DNA of 64,000 bases from an uncultured Pelagibacteraceae bacterium (GTDB taxonomy: Bacteria; Pseudomonadota; Alphaproteobacteria; Pelagibacterales; Pelagibacteraceae): the NCBI GenBank assembly GCA_902543295.1, contig CACBXW010000002.1:181501-245500 (forward strand), read 5' to 3'. Within the stretch, counting starts at the first letter, position 1. Each line of letters opens with the position of its first letter. Position numbers and translations under genes: made by a program. The notes beneath the pieces are model-generated. The model did no database searches and was not told the DNA's origin. It saw only the letters and a list, made by a program, of their open reading frames with translations. Shown one piece after another: positions 47,348 to 57,623 of the stretch.

Positions 47348-48321
47348 TTAAAAAATACTTTGAATTAAAAAATACAAATATAAATTTGAATTATATATAT
47401 CTAATTCATGGAAAAAATGAAGGACTTCAAAAACAAATACTAGATGAAAATTTTCTTAAGGATTTTAAAGGATCAATAAATAAATATGAACAAAACGAGT
47501 TTATAGAAAATTATGACATTATATTAAACGAAATTCTCACAAAATCTTTATTTGAAATTGAAAAAGTAATAATTATTTCAAGAGCAGATGATAAAATTTC
47601 AAAATATATTGAAGAGATTTTAGATAAAAATTTAAAAGATATCAAAATAATTTTAAAAAGTAGCATACTAGAAAAGAAATCAAAATTAAGAAATTTATTT
47701 GAAAAGAATAATTCTTTAGTTGCAATACCTGTTTATCCAGATGATGCAAAAAATTTATCATTGTTAGTTATGGAATTTATTAATAAAAATAATATAAAGT
47801 TATCTAGGGAGTCGATAAATTTACTCGTGGATAGGTCACAAGGAGATAGAGCTAATTTAAAATTAGAACTTGAAAAAATATTAAATTATTCATTAACAAA
47901 TAAAAAAATCGATACACTAAATGTTAAGAACTTAACAAATTTATCTGAAAATTATAGTGTGAATATACTTGCAGATAATTATCTTGCTAAAAATAACAAG
48001 GTTGTTTCAAAAATTTTAAACGAAAATAACTATACTGATGAAGATTGTATCTTAATACTAAGAACACTATTGAGTAAATCAAAAAGACTAATGAATATTA
48101 TTGAAAGATATAATGAAACCAAGAACTTAAATGAAGTGATATCTACCATTAAGCCTCCAATCTTTTGGAAGGATAAAGAAATAGTAAAAAAACAAGCAAG
48201 TAGTTGGAAAATTAAAGATCTTAAAAATAAAATTTACAATATAAATGAAGTTGAAGCTATGATTAAGGGAAATTCAAAGAGCTCATTAAATTTGTTATCA
48301 GATTTTATTGTAAATTATTAA
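47344..48321 (+). CDS. holA: DNA polymerase III delta subunit
   Basis: HolA is the clamp-loader subunit that opens the beta clamp. The 325-residue protein has the expected opening (YIYLIHGKNEGLQKQIL), a degenerate ATPase-like fold and a C-terminal helical collar domain (about 205-320). Sequence conservation in this family is low; the leuS-lptE-holA order supports the name. It overlaps lptE by four bases and converges on parB, with the stop codons overlapping. Confidence 0.86.
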   Translation: MIKKYFELKNTNINLNYIYLIHGKNEGLQKQILDENFLKDFKGSINKYEQNEFIENYDIILNEILTKSLFEIEKVIIISRADDKISKYIEEILDKNLKDIKIILKSSILEKKSKLRNLFEKNNSLVAIPVYPDDAKNLSLLVMEFINKNNIKLSRESINLLVDRSQGDRANLKLELEKILNYSLTNKKIDTLNVKNLTNLSENYSVNILADNYLAKNNKVVSKILNENNYTDEDCILILRTLLSKSKRLMNIIERYNETKNLNEVISTIKPPIFWKDKEIVKKQASSWKIKDLKNKIYNINEVEAMIKGNSKSSLNLLSDFIVNY

Positions 48322-49169
48322 TAATTTTTTTTTATAACATCAATAAGCCTGTCAAGCTGATCTATTCCTTTATACTCAATTGATAGAATTCCAGAATTAT
48401 TTTTTTTGTTATTCAGAACAACTCTCATGCCGATTTTCTGAGATAGATCACGTTCTGTTTCAAGTATATTTGAATCCTTTGACTTAAAAGATTTGGTAGA
48501 TCCATTTTTAAAAATTCTAACTAAACTTTCTAACTGTCTTACAGATAGTTTTTTTTTAATTATTTTATCTGTTAATAAAAGTGCATTTTCTAAACCAACT
48601 AAAACTTTAGCATGACCTTGTGAAATTTTATTATTTCTTATTAACTCTAGTATCTTTTCTGGTAGAGATAGTAAACGAATAGAGTTTGAAATATGCGATC
48701 TACTTTTTCCAATAAACTGGGAAACTTTTTCGTGATCGTATCCAAAATTTTTTATAAGATTATTGTAACTTTCAGCCTCCTCTACAGGATTTAGATCTTT
48801 CCTCTGAACATTTTCTATAATCGCTAATTCTAATGATTTTAGATTATCTGCATCAATAATGACTACAGGCACTTCATGAAGACCAGCTGATTGAGCTGCT
48901 TGCCATCTTCTTTCGCCTGCTATTAATTCAAATTTATCGTCTTGATCATCTGATTTTCTAACAATCAATGGTTGGATTATGCCTCTTTCTTTAATCGAAT
49001 TTTTTAATTCTTCTAAAGCCTCCTTTTCAAATAATTTTCTAGGTTGATTTTTATTTGGAACTATAGAACTTATAGAAATTTTATCTTTAGAAGACTTTAT
49101 GTCACTATCTCCTATTAGTGAAGATAGGCCTCTACCTAAGCCCTTCTTACTTTTAAAAGGATTTATCAT
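48318..49169 (-). CDS. parB: Chromosome partitioning protein ParB
   Basis: ParB binds parS sites near the origin and spreads to form the partition complex. The 283 residues show the KKGLGRGLSSLIGD opening, the ParB/Srx CTPase domain (IQPLIVRK, ELIAGERRWQAAQSAG, IENVQRKDLNPVEEA), the helix-turn-helix (KVSQFIGKSRSHISNSIRLL) and the C-terminal dimer domain. The start overlaps parA. Two parS-like sites lie in rsmG and mnmG just upstream. Confidence 0.96.
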   Translation of the reverse strand: MINPFKSKKGLGRGLSSLIGDSDIKSSKDKISISSIVPNKNQPRKLFEKEALEELKNSIKERGIIQPLIVRKSDDQDDKFELIAGERRWQAAQSAGLHEVPVVIIDADNLKSLELAIIENVQRKDLNPVEEAESYNNLIKNFGYDHEKVSQFIGKSRSHISNSIRLLSLPEKILELIRNNKISQGHAKVLVGLENALLLTDKIIKKKLSVRQLESLVRIFKNGSTKSFKSKDSNILETERDLSQKIGMRVVLNNKKNNSGILSIEYKGIDQLDRLIDVIKKNY

Positions 49170-49966
49170 GCAGCACTCTCCACTGGTTTATCTTGTTCTA
49201 AGAATTCATCAGTAAATTCAAAGTAAGCCTTACTTCCAGGACATATTTTGTCATATATTAGGACAGGTATTCCGTGAGATGGTGCCTCAGACAATCTAAC
49301 ATTTCTTGGCACAGCAGTTGAGTAAACTTTTTCTTTAAAATAGTTCCTTGCCTCTATCTCCACTTGACCCGAAAGCTTATTTCTCTTGTCGAACATTGTA
49401 AGCAGTATGCCTCTAATTTCTAATGTTGGATTTAAATTGGATTTTATCCTTTCTATAGTCTTCATGAGTTGAGTAAGCCCTTCTAATGCAAAAAATTCTG
49501 TCTGCAGCGGAACCACTAAAGAGTCGGAGGCCACCAATGCCATAATTGTAAGTAAACTTAGGGATGGAGGACAGTCAATTATTATGTAATCATACAGTGC
49601 TCTAGAATCATTTAAAATTAGGCCTAATTCGTCTTTTAATTTAAACGCCCTTCGGCTATCCCCGGCTGTTTCGACCTCAAGACCTGATAAATCAACATTT
49701 GAAGTTATTACATTTAGATTTTCAAAGCTTGATGGTTGTATAACTTCTGAAATTTTCTTATTTCCATTTAGAACACTGTAAATAGTATTCTCTGAGTTAG
49801 TTGTGTTAGTTAATCCAAGACCAGTTGAGGCATTACCTTGTGGATCTAAATCTATTACTAAAACTTTTTTTCCTTTCATTGATAGCCCTGCCGCTAGATT
49901 AATTACTGTTGTGGTTTTGCCCACTCCTCCTTTTTGATTTATTACTGAAATTATTTTTTTATCCAT
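49166..49966 (-). CDS. parA: Chromosome partitioning ATPase ParA
   Basis: A 266-residue ParA-type ATPase with the deviant Walker A KGGVGKTT (about 11-18), the DLDPQGNAS motif and the YIIIDCPPSLSLLT Walker B region. It moves ParB-bound origins apart during segregation. It is followed directly by parB with a four-base overlap; 94 bases of AT-rich DNA with no evident gene separate it from rsmG. Confidence 0.96.
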   Translation of the reverse strand: MDKKIISVINQKGGVGKTTTVINLAAGLSMKGKKVLVIDLDPQGNASTGLGLTNTTNSENTIYSVLNGNKKISEVIQPSSFENLNVITSNVDLSGLEVETAGDSRRAFKLKDELGLILNDSRALYDYIIIDCPPSLSLLTIMALVASDSLVVPLQTEFFALEGLTQLMKTIERIKSNLNPTLEIRGILLTMFDKRNKLSGQVEIEARNYFKEKVYSTAVPRNVRLSEAPSHGIPVLIYDKICPGSKAYFEFTDEFLEQDKPVESAA

Positions 49967-50060
49967 TATTTTTATATATATTTTTCATTTTTATAATTTT
50001 TCTAAGACCCTCTTTAATTGTTGCGTCTCATTAAAAATTTTTTTTAAGAAAATATCTTTG

Positions 50061-50705
50061 TTAAACATTTTTTTTTTTTAGATTTGAAATTTTTACTATT
50101 AAAGATTGGTTACTTGTTAAACTTTTTTTTTCTTCATAATCAAAATTCCAATTCTCACGCGCATTATTAATAACTGTCTTTCCAGTCATACCTAAAAATA
50201 AAATAATATACTTAAATTTTTTAAAATTATTTTTTGCTATTTGAAAAATTATTGGCAAAGGTTTAAATGCTCTTGAAATTATAACATCCGTTGTTAAATC
50301 TTTTTCTCCAAAAATATTTTTTCGATGAATTTCTGAATTTAGACTAAATTTATCTGCCATTTCTCTTAAGAAAAGACTTTTGTGATAGCTCTTTTCATAG
50401 AAAATTAGCTTAAATAAAGGTTTTTTTGGTTTCATCAAAATACCTAAAACTATACCAGGTAATCCAGCGCCAGATCCCAGATCTGTGCAAACTTTTATAT
50501 CATTTTTATCAATAAAATCAATTATTTGAGCGCAATCTTCTATATGCCTTTTTTTTATGGAATTTTCAGTGCTTTTACTGATCAAATTTATTCTTTTATT
50601 TCTTGAAATAATTGCATTTGAATAGTCTTCTAATTCCTTTAATGTTCCACGTGAAACATTTGAGGATTTATCATTATATATTTTTAAAATATTCGAATCA
50701 ATCAA
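50061..50705 (-). CDS. rsmG: 16S rRNA (guanine-527-N7)-methyltransferase
   Basis: RsmG (GidB) methylates G527 of 16S rRNA. The SAM-binding motif is [15 protein letters not shown] and the [16 protein letters not shown] segment is typical. 214 residues. It overlaps the mnmG stop by four bases and lies upstream of parA, the classic origin-side gidA-gidB-parA-parB order. A parS-like palindrome is embedded in its first codons. Confidence 0.94.
   Translation of the reverse strand: MIDSNILKIYNDKSSNVSRGTLKELEDYSNAIISRNKRINLISKSTENSIKKRHIEDCAQIIDFIDKNDIKVCTDLGSGAGLPGIVLGILMKPKKPLFKLIFYEKSYHKSLFLREMADKFSLNSEIHRKNIFGEKDLTTDVIISRAFKPLPIIFQIAKNNFKKFKYIILFLGMTGKTVINNARENWNFDYEEKKSLTSNQSLIVKISNLKKKNV
50643..50658. 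other. parS-like site 1, TGTTCCACGTGAAACA
   Basis: Matches the conserved ParB-binding palindrome TGTTTCACGTGAAACA at 15 of 16 bases. It lies in the 5' part of rsmG, about 1.5 kb from parB and 8 kb from the candidate origin, which is where chromosomal parS sites are expected. Confidence 0.88.
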
Positions 50706-52573
50706 GCTATATGCTTAATAGACTTTCTTTTAAGATGAGACAACAAAATATATACAGCAGCGGGAGTAATTCCATCTATTCTTAATGCTTGTCCCATTGT
50801 TTTAGGTCTTATTTTTTTAAATTTTGATTTTACTTCGTTTGAAAGTCCAGAAAAACTATCATAATTTAGGTTTTCTGGAATTAATAAATTTTCATCTCTT
50901 TTAAATGCTAAAATATCTGCTTTTTGCTTCTTTAAATAACCTTTATAATGTGAATTTATCTCTAGTTGTTCATCAATTTCACGTGAAAAATATGGTATAT
51001 CTGGCCATATTTCTCTTATTTTACTCATATTAACGGATTTTTGTCCTAATAACTGATTTGCCGATCGGCTCACACCATCTTTTGCAATATTTATTGCAAA
51101 TTTAGAGGCTTTTGATGGTGAAATCATCAATTTATCCATTTTAGACTGAATTATTGATAAATTAATAAATTTATCTTTATAAATCTTCTTTCTTTGATCT
51201 AACACTAGTCCTATATCAATTCCTTTTTTTGTAAGTCTAACATCTGCGTTGTCAGATCTTAATGAGAGTCTATATTCGGCCCTTGATGTAAACATTCTAT
51301 ATGGCTCTGCAACACCTTTTGTTACAAGATCATCTATCATGACTCCTATATAAGCTTCAGACCTATCTAAAATAAACGGCTCTTCTTCTTTAAAGGCTAG
51401 TGCAGCATTAGTTCCAGCGATAAGGCCTTGAGCAGCGGCTTCTTCATATCCAGTAGTTCCATTTATCTGGCCGGCTAGATAAAGGTTTTTAATTTTCTTA
51501 GTCTCCAAAGTTAAAAAAAGCTCTCTTGGATCTATAAAATCATACTCTATGGCATATCCAGGTCTTAAAATTTTAACGTTCTCTAAACCATTGATTTTAC
51601 TGCATATTTCTTGCTGTACGTCAGCAGGTAAAGATGTCGAAATTCCATTCGGATAAATTGTATGATCATTTAAACCTTCTGGCTCTAAAAAAATTTGATG
51701 TCTTTGTTTATCTGCAAATTTTTTAATTTTATCCTCTATAGAGGGGCAATATCTTGGACCTACTCCTTTTATGGTTCCAGAGTACATAGCGCTTCGTTTT
51801 ATATTTTTTGAAATAATTTTATGAACTGCTCGATTGGTATAGGTCATTCTACATGAAATCTGTTTATTGTATTTTTTTCTTGTAAGGAAAGAAAAAAAGT
51901 ATGGTTCATCATCAGCTTGCTGCTCTTCTAAATTTTCAAAATTTATTGTTCGAGAATCAAGTCTAGGCGGAGTTCCAGTTTTAAGTCTTCCTATTTTAAA
52001 ATTATACTTTTCTAACTGTTCACTTAAACCTGTTGAAGGTTTCTCATCAAACCGACCAGCTGGTATTTTATCTTCACCAATATGTATCAAACCATTTAAA
52101 AAAGTGCCAGTTGTTAAAATTATCTTAGACGATTTAATTTCTTTACCTGATTGTGTTAAAAAACCAATTATACTGTTATTTTTAAAATAGAACCTAATTA
52201 CAGGATCGCTAAAAATACTTAAATTACAGTAGTTTACAAGTTTTTGTTGCATGAATTTTTTATATAATGATCTATCACTTTGAGTTCTGGGTCCTCTAAC
52301 TGCAGGCCCCCTGCTTCTATTTAGTAATCTAAATTGGATACCTGATTTATCTGCTACTTCTCCCATCACTCCATCTAATGCATCTATTTCTCTGACTAGG
52401 TGTCCTTTTCCTAATCCACCAATTGCTGGATTACAAGACATCTCTCCTATTGTATTAAATTTGTGTGTAAACAAGGCGGTGTTAACACCCAACCTTGCAG
52501 AAGCAGCTGCTGCTTCACACCCAGCATGACCCCCTCCTATTACCACTACATCAAATGTTAATTCGTTTTTCAT
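50702..52573 (-). CDS. mnmG: tRNA uridine-5-carboxymethylaminomethyl modification enzyme MnmG
   Basis: MnmG (GidA) is an FAD enzyme that works with MnmE to modify U34 of tRNAs. The 623 residues carry the FAD motif [17 protein letters not shown], the family signatures [11 protein letters not shown] and [18 protein letters not shown], and the C-terminal helical domain. mnmE lies 76 bases upstream on the same strand. A second parS-like sequence falls in its C-terminal coding part. Confidence 0.97.
   Translation of the reverse strand: MKNELTFDVVVIGGGHAGCEAAAASARLGVNTALFTHKFNTIGEMSCNPAIGGLGKGHLVREIDALDGVMGEVADKSGIQFRLLNRSRGPAVRGPRTQSDRSLYKKFMQQKLVNYCNLSIFSDPVIRFYFKNNSIIGFLTQSGKEIKSSKIILTTGTFLNGLIHIGEDKIPAGRFDEKPSTGLSEQLEKYNFKIGRLKTGTPPRLDSRTINFENLEEQQADDEPYFFSFLTRKKYNKQISCRMTYTNRAVHKIISKNIKRSAMYSGTIKGVGPRYCPSIEDKIKKFADKQRHQIFLEPEGLNDHTIYPNGISTSLPADVQQEICSKINGLENVKILRPGYAIEYDFIDPRELFLTLETKKIKNLYLAGQINGTTGYEEAAAQGLIAGTNAALAFKEEEPFILDRSEAYIGVMIDDLVTKGVAEPYRMFTSRAEYRLSLRSDNADVRLTKKGIDIGLVLDQRKKIYKDKFINLSIIQSKMDKLMISPSKASKFAINIAKDGVSRSANQLLGQKSVNMSKIREIWPDIPYFSREIDEQLEINSHYKGYLKKQKADILAFKRDENLLIPENLNYDSFSGLSNEVKSKFKKIRPKTMGQALRIDGITPAAVYILLSHLKRKSIKHIA
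50975..50990. other. parS-like site 2, AATTTCACGTGAAAAA
   Basis: Contains the exact 12-base parS core TTTCACGTGAAA and matches 13 of 16 bases of the full consensus. It is inside mnmG, about 330 bases from site 1. Weaker than site 1, but the pairing is typical of parS clusters. Confidence 0.65.
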
Positions 52574-52649
52574 ATTTGTAATTTATTATTGATCCTAAAA
52601 TTTACAAGAAAACACTTAAATTTGTTTAAAAAGTGAGTAATTCCAACGT

Positions 52650-53981
52650 TTATTTACCAATGCAAAAATCTTTAAAAATTGATCCTAATATCTCCTCAAC
52701 ATCAACCTGTCCCACGATAGTTCCAAGATATCTGGTTGCCAATCTTAAGTCTTCCGCCGCTTTATCAAAATCTTCTAAGGATTTTTTTTCTTCAAAATTT
52801 GTTAAATGCTCGACACATTTTTCAAGATTAGTCCTGTGTCGTTGTCTTGTAATATATATGTCATCTTGAAGAATAAATTTATTTTTTAAATTTTCTTTAA
52901 TCAAATTTATAAGTTTATCTAAATTTTTTTCCTTTTTTATTGAAATTAAAACCGTCTCATAATTTTTTATTTCTTCTGTAATATTATCATTCCCTAATTC
53001 CATTTTATTAATTACTAAAATAGAGTTTTTTGGTCGAAATTTCTTTAAAAAACTAGAAAAATCAACACTTTTGGGCTCTATAACTATTAAATTTAAATCA
53101 GCTTTTTCTGCTCTTTCTAAAGCTAATTTAATACCCTTCTTTTCAATTTCGTCTTTTGAATCTCTTATCCCGGCTGTATCAGAAATTACAACAGGATAAC
53201 CATTTAGATTAAGGTGTGCCTCAATAACATCTCTTGTCGTTCCTGCAATTTCAGAAACAATTGAAATATCTCTTTTTGATAGGTAATTTAACAAAGAAGA
53301 CTTTCCAGCGTTAGTGGGACCAACAATTGCAATTTTAAAACCTTCTCTTATTCTTTCTCCAACTTTTTGATCATTCAATATTTTATCTATCTCATTTTTG
53401 ATACTTTTAGTTTCTGAATGAATATTTTTTAAAATATTATCTGGCAAATCTTCATCAGGAAAATCAATTTTGGCTTCAATGTTTGACAATATTTTTAACA
53501 ATCTTTCTCTAAGTGAATTAAATTTATCTGAGCTTTTGCCAGACATAATTTTTAATGCTTGTCTTCTTTGGATTTCAGTTTCTGATGAAATTAAGTCAGA
53601 AATACTTTCAGCTTTTAGCAAATTTATTTTACCATTTTGAAATGCAATCTTAGTAAATTCACCTGGTTCAGCTAATCTACATCCATCTATTTTAGAAAGA
53701 GCTCTATGTATTGTATGAATTACTGCTTTACTTCCATGAACATGAAGTTCAGCCATATCCTCTCCTGTGTAGCTCTTGGGGCCAGGAAACCATAACAAAA
53801 TACCCTCGTCTATTAGTTCCTGAGTTTGTGGATCTTTAAATTTTCTTAAAGAAGCTACTTTTGGATTTGGCAAAGGTAAAAAAGTAATGTTTTTCAACAC
53901 TTTTTTTGTGTTCGGACCAGATATTCTTATTACAGAAATGCCAGAAAGTCCGGGTCCAGAGGAAAGTGCATATATGGTCAT
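52650..53981 (-). CDS. mnmE: tRNA modification GTPase MnmE
   Basis: MnmE (TrmE) is the GTPase partner of MnmG. In the 443 residues the N-terminal tetrahydrofolate-binding domain is followed by a helical domain and an inserted G domain with GPTNAGKSSLLN, a DTAG motif (ISDTAGIRD) and NKME. The C-terminus FCIGK carries the conserved C-x-G-K Cys. Length and motifs are normal. Confidence 0.97.
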   Translation of the reverse strand: MTIYALSSGPGLSGISVIRISGPNTKKVLKNITFLPLPNPKVASLRKFKDPQTQELIDEGILLWFPGPKSYTGEDMAELHVHGSKAVIHTIHRALSKIDGCRLAEPGEFTKIAFQNGKINLLKAESISDLISSETEIQRRQALKIMSGKSSDKFNSLRERLLKILSNIEAKIDFPDEDLPDNILKNIHSETKSIKNEIDKILNDQKVGERIREGFKIAIVGPTNAGKSSLLNYLSKRDISIVSEIAGTTRDVIEAHLNLNGYPVVISDTAGIRDSKDEIEKKGIKLALERAEKADLNLIVIEPKSVDFSSFLKKFRPKNSILVINKMELGNDNITEEIKNYETVLISIKKEKNLDKLINLIKENLKNKFILQDDIYITRQRHRTNLEKCVEHLTNFEEKKSLEDFDKAAEDLRLATRYLGTIVGQVDVEEILGSIFKDFCIGK

Positions 53982-54023
53982 TTTATTATAGCTACAATAT
54001 GAATTTAATATAAAAATAATTCA

Positions 54024-54863
54024 ATGATTATTTGGTTGGCTTCTTATCCAAAAAGTGGAAATACTTGGGTTAGATCTTTTTTATCTGCTTACTATTATGC
54101 ACCAGATGGAAAATTTACATTTGAATTATTAAAAAATATAAAGCAATTTCCTAGTAAAGATTTTTTTAACAAAGAATTAAAAAGTGTTGATGAGGCGTCT
54201 GAAAATTGGTTAATTGCTCAAAAAAAAATCAAGGAAAATGGTAAATTTTGTTTTCTTAAAACACACAACGTAAACGGGGCATACAAGGGAAGAAGCTTTA
54301 CAAATGGCGATTATACTCTAGGAGCAATTTATATTGTTCGAGATCCAAGAAATGTTCTCACATCTCTGATGAACCATTACTCCATCAGTGAAAAGCAGGC
54401 TTTGAAAATGATTAGTAGTGTTTATAGGAATTTAAGAGATGAAAATAATGATGCAGATTACTCAAGTTATTCGTTTATAAGCTCATGGTCAAATAATTAT
54501 AATTCTTGGAAGTTTTCAAAAAATATAAATACATTATTTGTAAAATATGAAGATTTAGAAAAGGAAAAAGAAAAGACTTTTTTAAAGATAATTAATTTTG
54601 TTAATAAAAACATTCAAAATAATGAGGGCATAAATGAAAAAAAATTTAGATCAGCAATTGAAACAACAGATTTTGAATTATTAAAAAGAAATGAAGAAAA
54701 AGAAGGCTTTGAGGAAGCAATTTTTTCTAAAAAGGAAAAAAAATATAAACCATTTTTCAATTTGGGACACAAAAATAATTATAAAAAACTTTTAAACAGC
54801 AAAACTATAAGACATATAGAAAAAGAATTTAGTAAAGATATGAAAGAATTAAAATATTTATAA
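54024..54863 (+). CDS. Sulfotransferase-domain protein
   Basis: A 279-residue protein with the PAPS-binding motifs of cytosolic-type sulfotransferases: 5'-phosphosulfate loop SYPKSGNTW (about 7-15) and the 3'-phosphate motif YIVRDPRNVLTSLMNHY; the catalytic His is probably in FLKTHNVNG. It would transfer sulfate to a hydroxyl group of an unknown acceptor such as a lipid or glycan. It is the only plus-strand gene between two minus-strand housekeeping runs (mnmE and rho), and its stop abuts the rho stop, which suggests a later insertion. Confidence 0.87.
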   Translation: MIIWLASYPKSGNTWVRSFLSAYYYAPDGKFTFELLKNIKQFPSKDFFNKELKSVDEASENWLIAQKKIKENGKFCFLKTHNVNGAYKGRSFTNGDYTLGAIYIVRDPRNVLTSLMNHYSISEKQALKMISSVYRNLRDENNDADYSSYSFISSWSNNYNSWKFSKNINTLFVKYEDLEKEKEKTFLKIINFVNKNIQNNEGINEKKFRSAIETTDFELLKRNEEKEGFEEAIFSKKEKKYKPFFNLGHKNNYKKLLNSKTIRHIEKEFSKDMKELKYL

Positions 54864-56135
54864 TTAACTTGGTTTATTCATTGAATTAAAAAAGTCAGAA
54901 TTATTTTTAGTTTCTTTCAATTTAGAATTAATAAATTCAATAGCATCCATTGAACCCATTGGAGCTATAATCCTTCTTAAAACATTCATTTTTTGTAAAT
55001 CATTTTTTTCGAAGATCAATTCTTCTCTTCTTGTTCCTGATTTAGTAATGTCAATAGCTGGAAAAATTCTTTTTTCAGAAATTTTTCTGTCTAATATAGT
55101 TTCGCTGTTTCCAGTACCTTTAAACTCTTCAAAAATAACTTCATCCATTCTACTACCAGTATCTATAAGTGCAGTCGCTATTATAGTTAGAGATCCTCCC
55201 TCTTCAATATTTCTAGCTGCACCAAAAAATCTTTTTGGCCTTTGAAGAGCATTTGCGTCTACACCTCCTGTTAATACTTTTCCTGAACTTGGTACCACAG
55301 CATTATACGCTCTACCTAGCCTTGTTATTGAATCTAATAAAATTACAACATCTTTTTTATGTTCAGTTAATCTTTTCGCTTTTTCTATAACCATCTCTGC
55401 GACAGCCACGTGTCTTTGAGCTGGCTCATCAAAAGTTGAACTGATAACTTCACCTTTTACAGTTCTTTGCATATCAGTAACTTCTTCTGGCCTTTCGTCT
55501 ATTAGCAAGACCATTAAATAGCATTCAGGATGATTTGCAGTTATAGAATTTGCGATGCTTTGTAAAATCATTGTTTTTCCTGCTTTAGGTGGTGAAATGA
55601 TTAGTGATCTTTGTCCCTTTCCAATTGGACTTACTAAATCAATCAATCTCGGGGTTAAGTCTACCTTTTTATCAACCTTAACAGCTTCAACTTCCATCAC
55701 TAATTGTTTGTTTGGGTAAAGGGGGGTTAGGTTATCAAAAGCGATCTTATGTTTAAATTTTTCGGTTTCTTCAAAATTAATTTTGCTAACCTGCAACAAT
55801 GCAAAATATCTTTCTCCCTCTTTAGGCGCTCTTATTGGTCCTTCAACTGTATCGCCAGTTCTTAATCCAAATCGTCTTATTTGATTTGGGCTTACATATA
55901 TATCATCTGCTCCAGGTAAATAATTGGACTCCATTGCTCTTAAAAAACCAAAACCATCTTGAAGTAATTGAAGAACTCCACCTCCAGTAATTTCCTCTCC
56001 TTTTTCTGCAAGTTTTTTTAAAATAGCAAAATAAATTTCTTGCCTTCTTAGTGTGCTTGCATTTTCTATTCCTAAGTTTTCCGCTTCTTTTATTAACTGC
56101 TCTGAGCTTTTTTCTTTTAATTCTTGAATATTCAT
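54864..56135 (-). CDS. rho: Transcription termination factor Rho
   Basis: Rho is the hexameric RNA helicase that ends transcription at untranslated C-rich RNA. The 423-residue protein has the N-terminal helix bundle, the cold-shock-like RNA-binding domain ([30 protein letters not shown]), Walker [10 protein letters not shown] and the Q- and R-loop regions. All standard features are present. In this AT-rich genome, with few hairpin terminators, Rho may carry much of the termination; that is inference. Confidence 0.97.
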   Translation of the reverse strand: MNIQELKEKSSEQLIKEAENLGIENASTLRRQEIYFAILKKLAEKGEEITGGGVLQLLQDGFGFLRAMESNYLPGADDIYVSPNQIRRFGLRTGDTVEGPIRAPKEGERYFALLQVSKINFEETEKFKHKIAFDNLTPLYPNKQLVMEVEAVKVDKKVDLTPRLIDLVSPIGKGQRSLIISPPKAGKTMILQSIANSITANHPECYLMVLLIDERPEEVTDMQRTVKGEVISSTFDEPAQRHVAVAEMVIEKAKRLTEHKKDVVILLDSITRLGRAYNAVVPSSGKVLTGGVDANALQRPKRFFGAARNIEEGGSLTIIATALIDTGSRMDEVIFEEFKGTGNSETILDRKISEKRIFPAIDITKSGTRREELIFEKNDLQKMNVLRRIIAPMGSMDAIEFINSKLKETKNNSDFFNSMNKPS

Positions 56136-56187
56136 ATTGGGAGATTTTAATTAGATTAGTATAATATAGTTATGTGTTAACAGGATT

Positions 56188-56628
56188 TCAACCCCATAAA
56201 GGCTTAAAAACAACAACAAAAACAATCAAAATAAGTAATAATGTAGGTATTTCGTTAATGAGTCTGTAGAATTTGTGACTATGTACATTTTGATCAATTT
56301 TAAATTGGGCAAGAATTCTACCAAGATATAGATGATAAAGTGTTAATATAACTACAAAAATTATTTTTAGTATCATCCAAGTTTGTCCTATTTGTTGAAA
56401 TCCTATACTGTGAATTAATATTACACCAAAAATCCAAGACAAAATCATTGCTGGGGTCATAATGTAAAAAAATAATTTTCTTTCCATTATCTTAAATATT
56501 TCTGAAGTTTTTTTCTCCGAACTGTTTTCAGCGTGATAAACAAAAATTCTAGGTAAATATAAAAGTCCAGCCATCCAAGATATAACGGAAATTAAATGTA
56601 ATGACTTAAATAATAAGTATAAATTCAT
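56188..56628 (-). CDS. hemJ: Protoporphyrinogen IX oxidase HemJ
   Basis: HemJ oxidises protoporphyrinogen IX, the step before iron insertion. The 146-residue protein has four membrane helices, with the conserved His in KSLHLISVISWMAGLLYLPR and the later LKIIFVVILTLYHL segment. It follows hemH after two bases, forming hemE-hemH-hemJ, so late haem synthesis is encoded in one run. Haem from this pathway is needed by KatG and is the presumed signal for Irr. Confidence 0.93.
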   Translation of the reverse strand: MNLYLLFKSLHLISVISWMAGLLYLPRIFVYHAENSSEKKTSEIFKIMERKLFFYIMTPAMILSWIFGVILIHSIGFQQIGQTWMILKIIFVVILTLYHLYLGRILAQFKIDQNVHSHKFYRLINEIPTLLLILIVFVVVFKPLWG

Positions 56629-56630
56629 TA

Positions 56631-57623
56631 TTATATATGTTTTTCAATCAAATTTTTTAACAAAAGTATGTGATCATCGCTGTCATTTAGACAAGGAACC
56701 ATGTCAAAATTTTCTCCACCAGACTCTATGAAGCTCTCTTTGCCTTGTATAAGTATTTCTTCTAATGTTTCGACACAATCAGAAGAAAAGCCCGGACATA
56801 TAGCAAGGACATTTTTTTTTCCTTCTTTTGGGAGCTCTTCTAAAGTTTTGTCTGTATAAGGTTGTAACCATTTCTGTGGTCCAAACCTTGACTGAAATGT
56901 AGTTTTAATTTCAATTGAGTTTAGTTTTTCGGTAATTAGCCTTGTCGTTTTATGACAATAACAATGGTAAGGATCACCTTTGTCAAAATATTTTTTCGGG
57001 ATTCCATGATAAGAAGCCAATATTAAATCTGGTTTCCAATCAATCTCACTGATTTTTTTATTTATAGATTTTACCAATGCCTCTATATACAAAGGATCAG
57101 ATTCATAGTGCGGTATTATTTTTAAGGAAGGCTGCCATCTCATTTTCATGAGTGTTCTATAAACCTCGTCGCAAACTGTGGCTGTAGTAGCCGCAGCATA
57201 TTGAGGGTATAGAGGTAAGATTACTAAATTTTCACATCCCTCTAATTGTAGTTTTTCTATTTTACTTTTAATACTTGGATTTCCGTATCTCATTGCAAAA
57301 TCTATAATTAGATTTTCATTTTTTAGATAGTTAGAAGTCTTTTCCATTTGTTTTTTTGTATAATAAAGTAATGGAGACATATTTTTGTCTTTCATCCAAA
57401 TTTCTTTATATGCTTTAGCTGTTTTAGAGGGTCTAAACGTAAGAATAAAGAGATTAAGAATTATTTGCCAAATAATTGGGTTTACTTCGATTACTCTCCT
57501 GTCGGATAAAAATTCCTTTAAATATTTTCTTATATCAGACCAACTAGTAGAATCAGGAGTTCCTAGATTGATCAATAACACTCCCGTCTTTCCAAATTTT
57601 ATTGGTGGGTGTTCTTCTTTCAT
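56631..57623 (-). CDS. hemH: Ferrochelatase
   Basis: HemH inserts ferrous iron into protoporphyrin IX. The 330 residues show VLLINLGTPDS at the N-terminus, LILASYHGIPKKYFDKGDPYHCYCHKT with the metal-binding His, and GFSSDCVETLEE near the C-terminus with the conserved Glu. The start overlaps the hemE stop by four bases. Confidence 0.96.
   Translation of the reverse strand: MKEEHPPIKFGKTGVLLINLGTPDSTSWSDIRKYLKEFLSDRRVIEVNPIIWQIILNLFILTFRPSKTAKAYKEIWMKDKNMSPLLYYTKKQMEKTSNYLKNENLIIDFAMRYGNPSIKSKIEKLQLEGCENLVILPLYPQYAAATTATVCDEVYRTLMKMRWQPSLKIIPHYESDPLYIEALVKSINKKISEIDWKPDLILASYHGIPKKYFDKGDPYHCYCHKTTRLITEKLNSIEIKTTFQSRFGPQKWLQPYTDKTLEELPKEGKKNVLAICPGFSSDCVETLEEILIQGKESFIESGGENFDMVPCLNDSDDHILLLKNLIEKHI

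Noticed and set aside
48312-48327. Palindrome AAATTATTAATAATTT with a T run between holA and parB as a terminator
   Set aside because: The stem is entirely A-T, overlaps both stop codons and would be too weak to call with confidence.
49967-50060. Possible small gene between parA and rsmG
   Set aside because: No open frame with a plausible start was found in this 94-base, T-rich gap.
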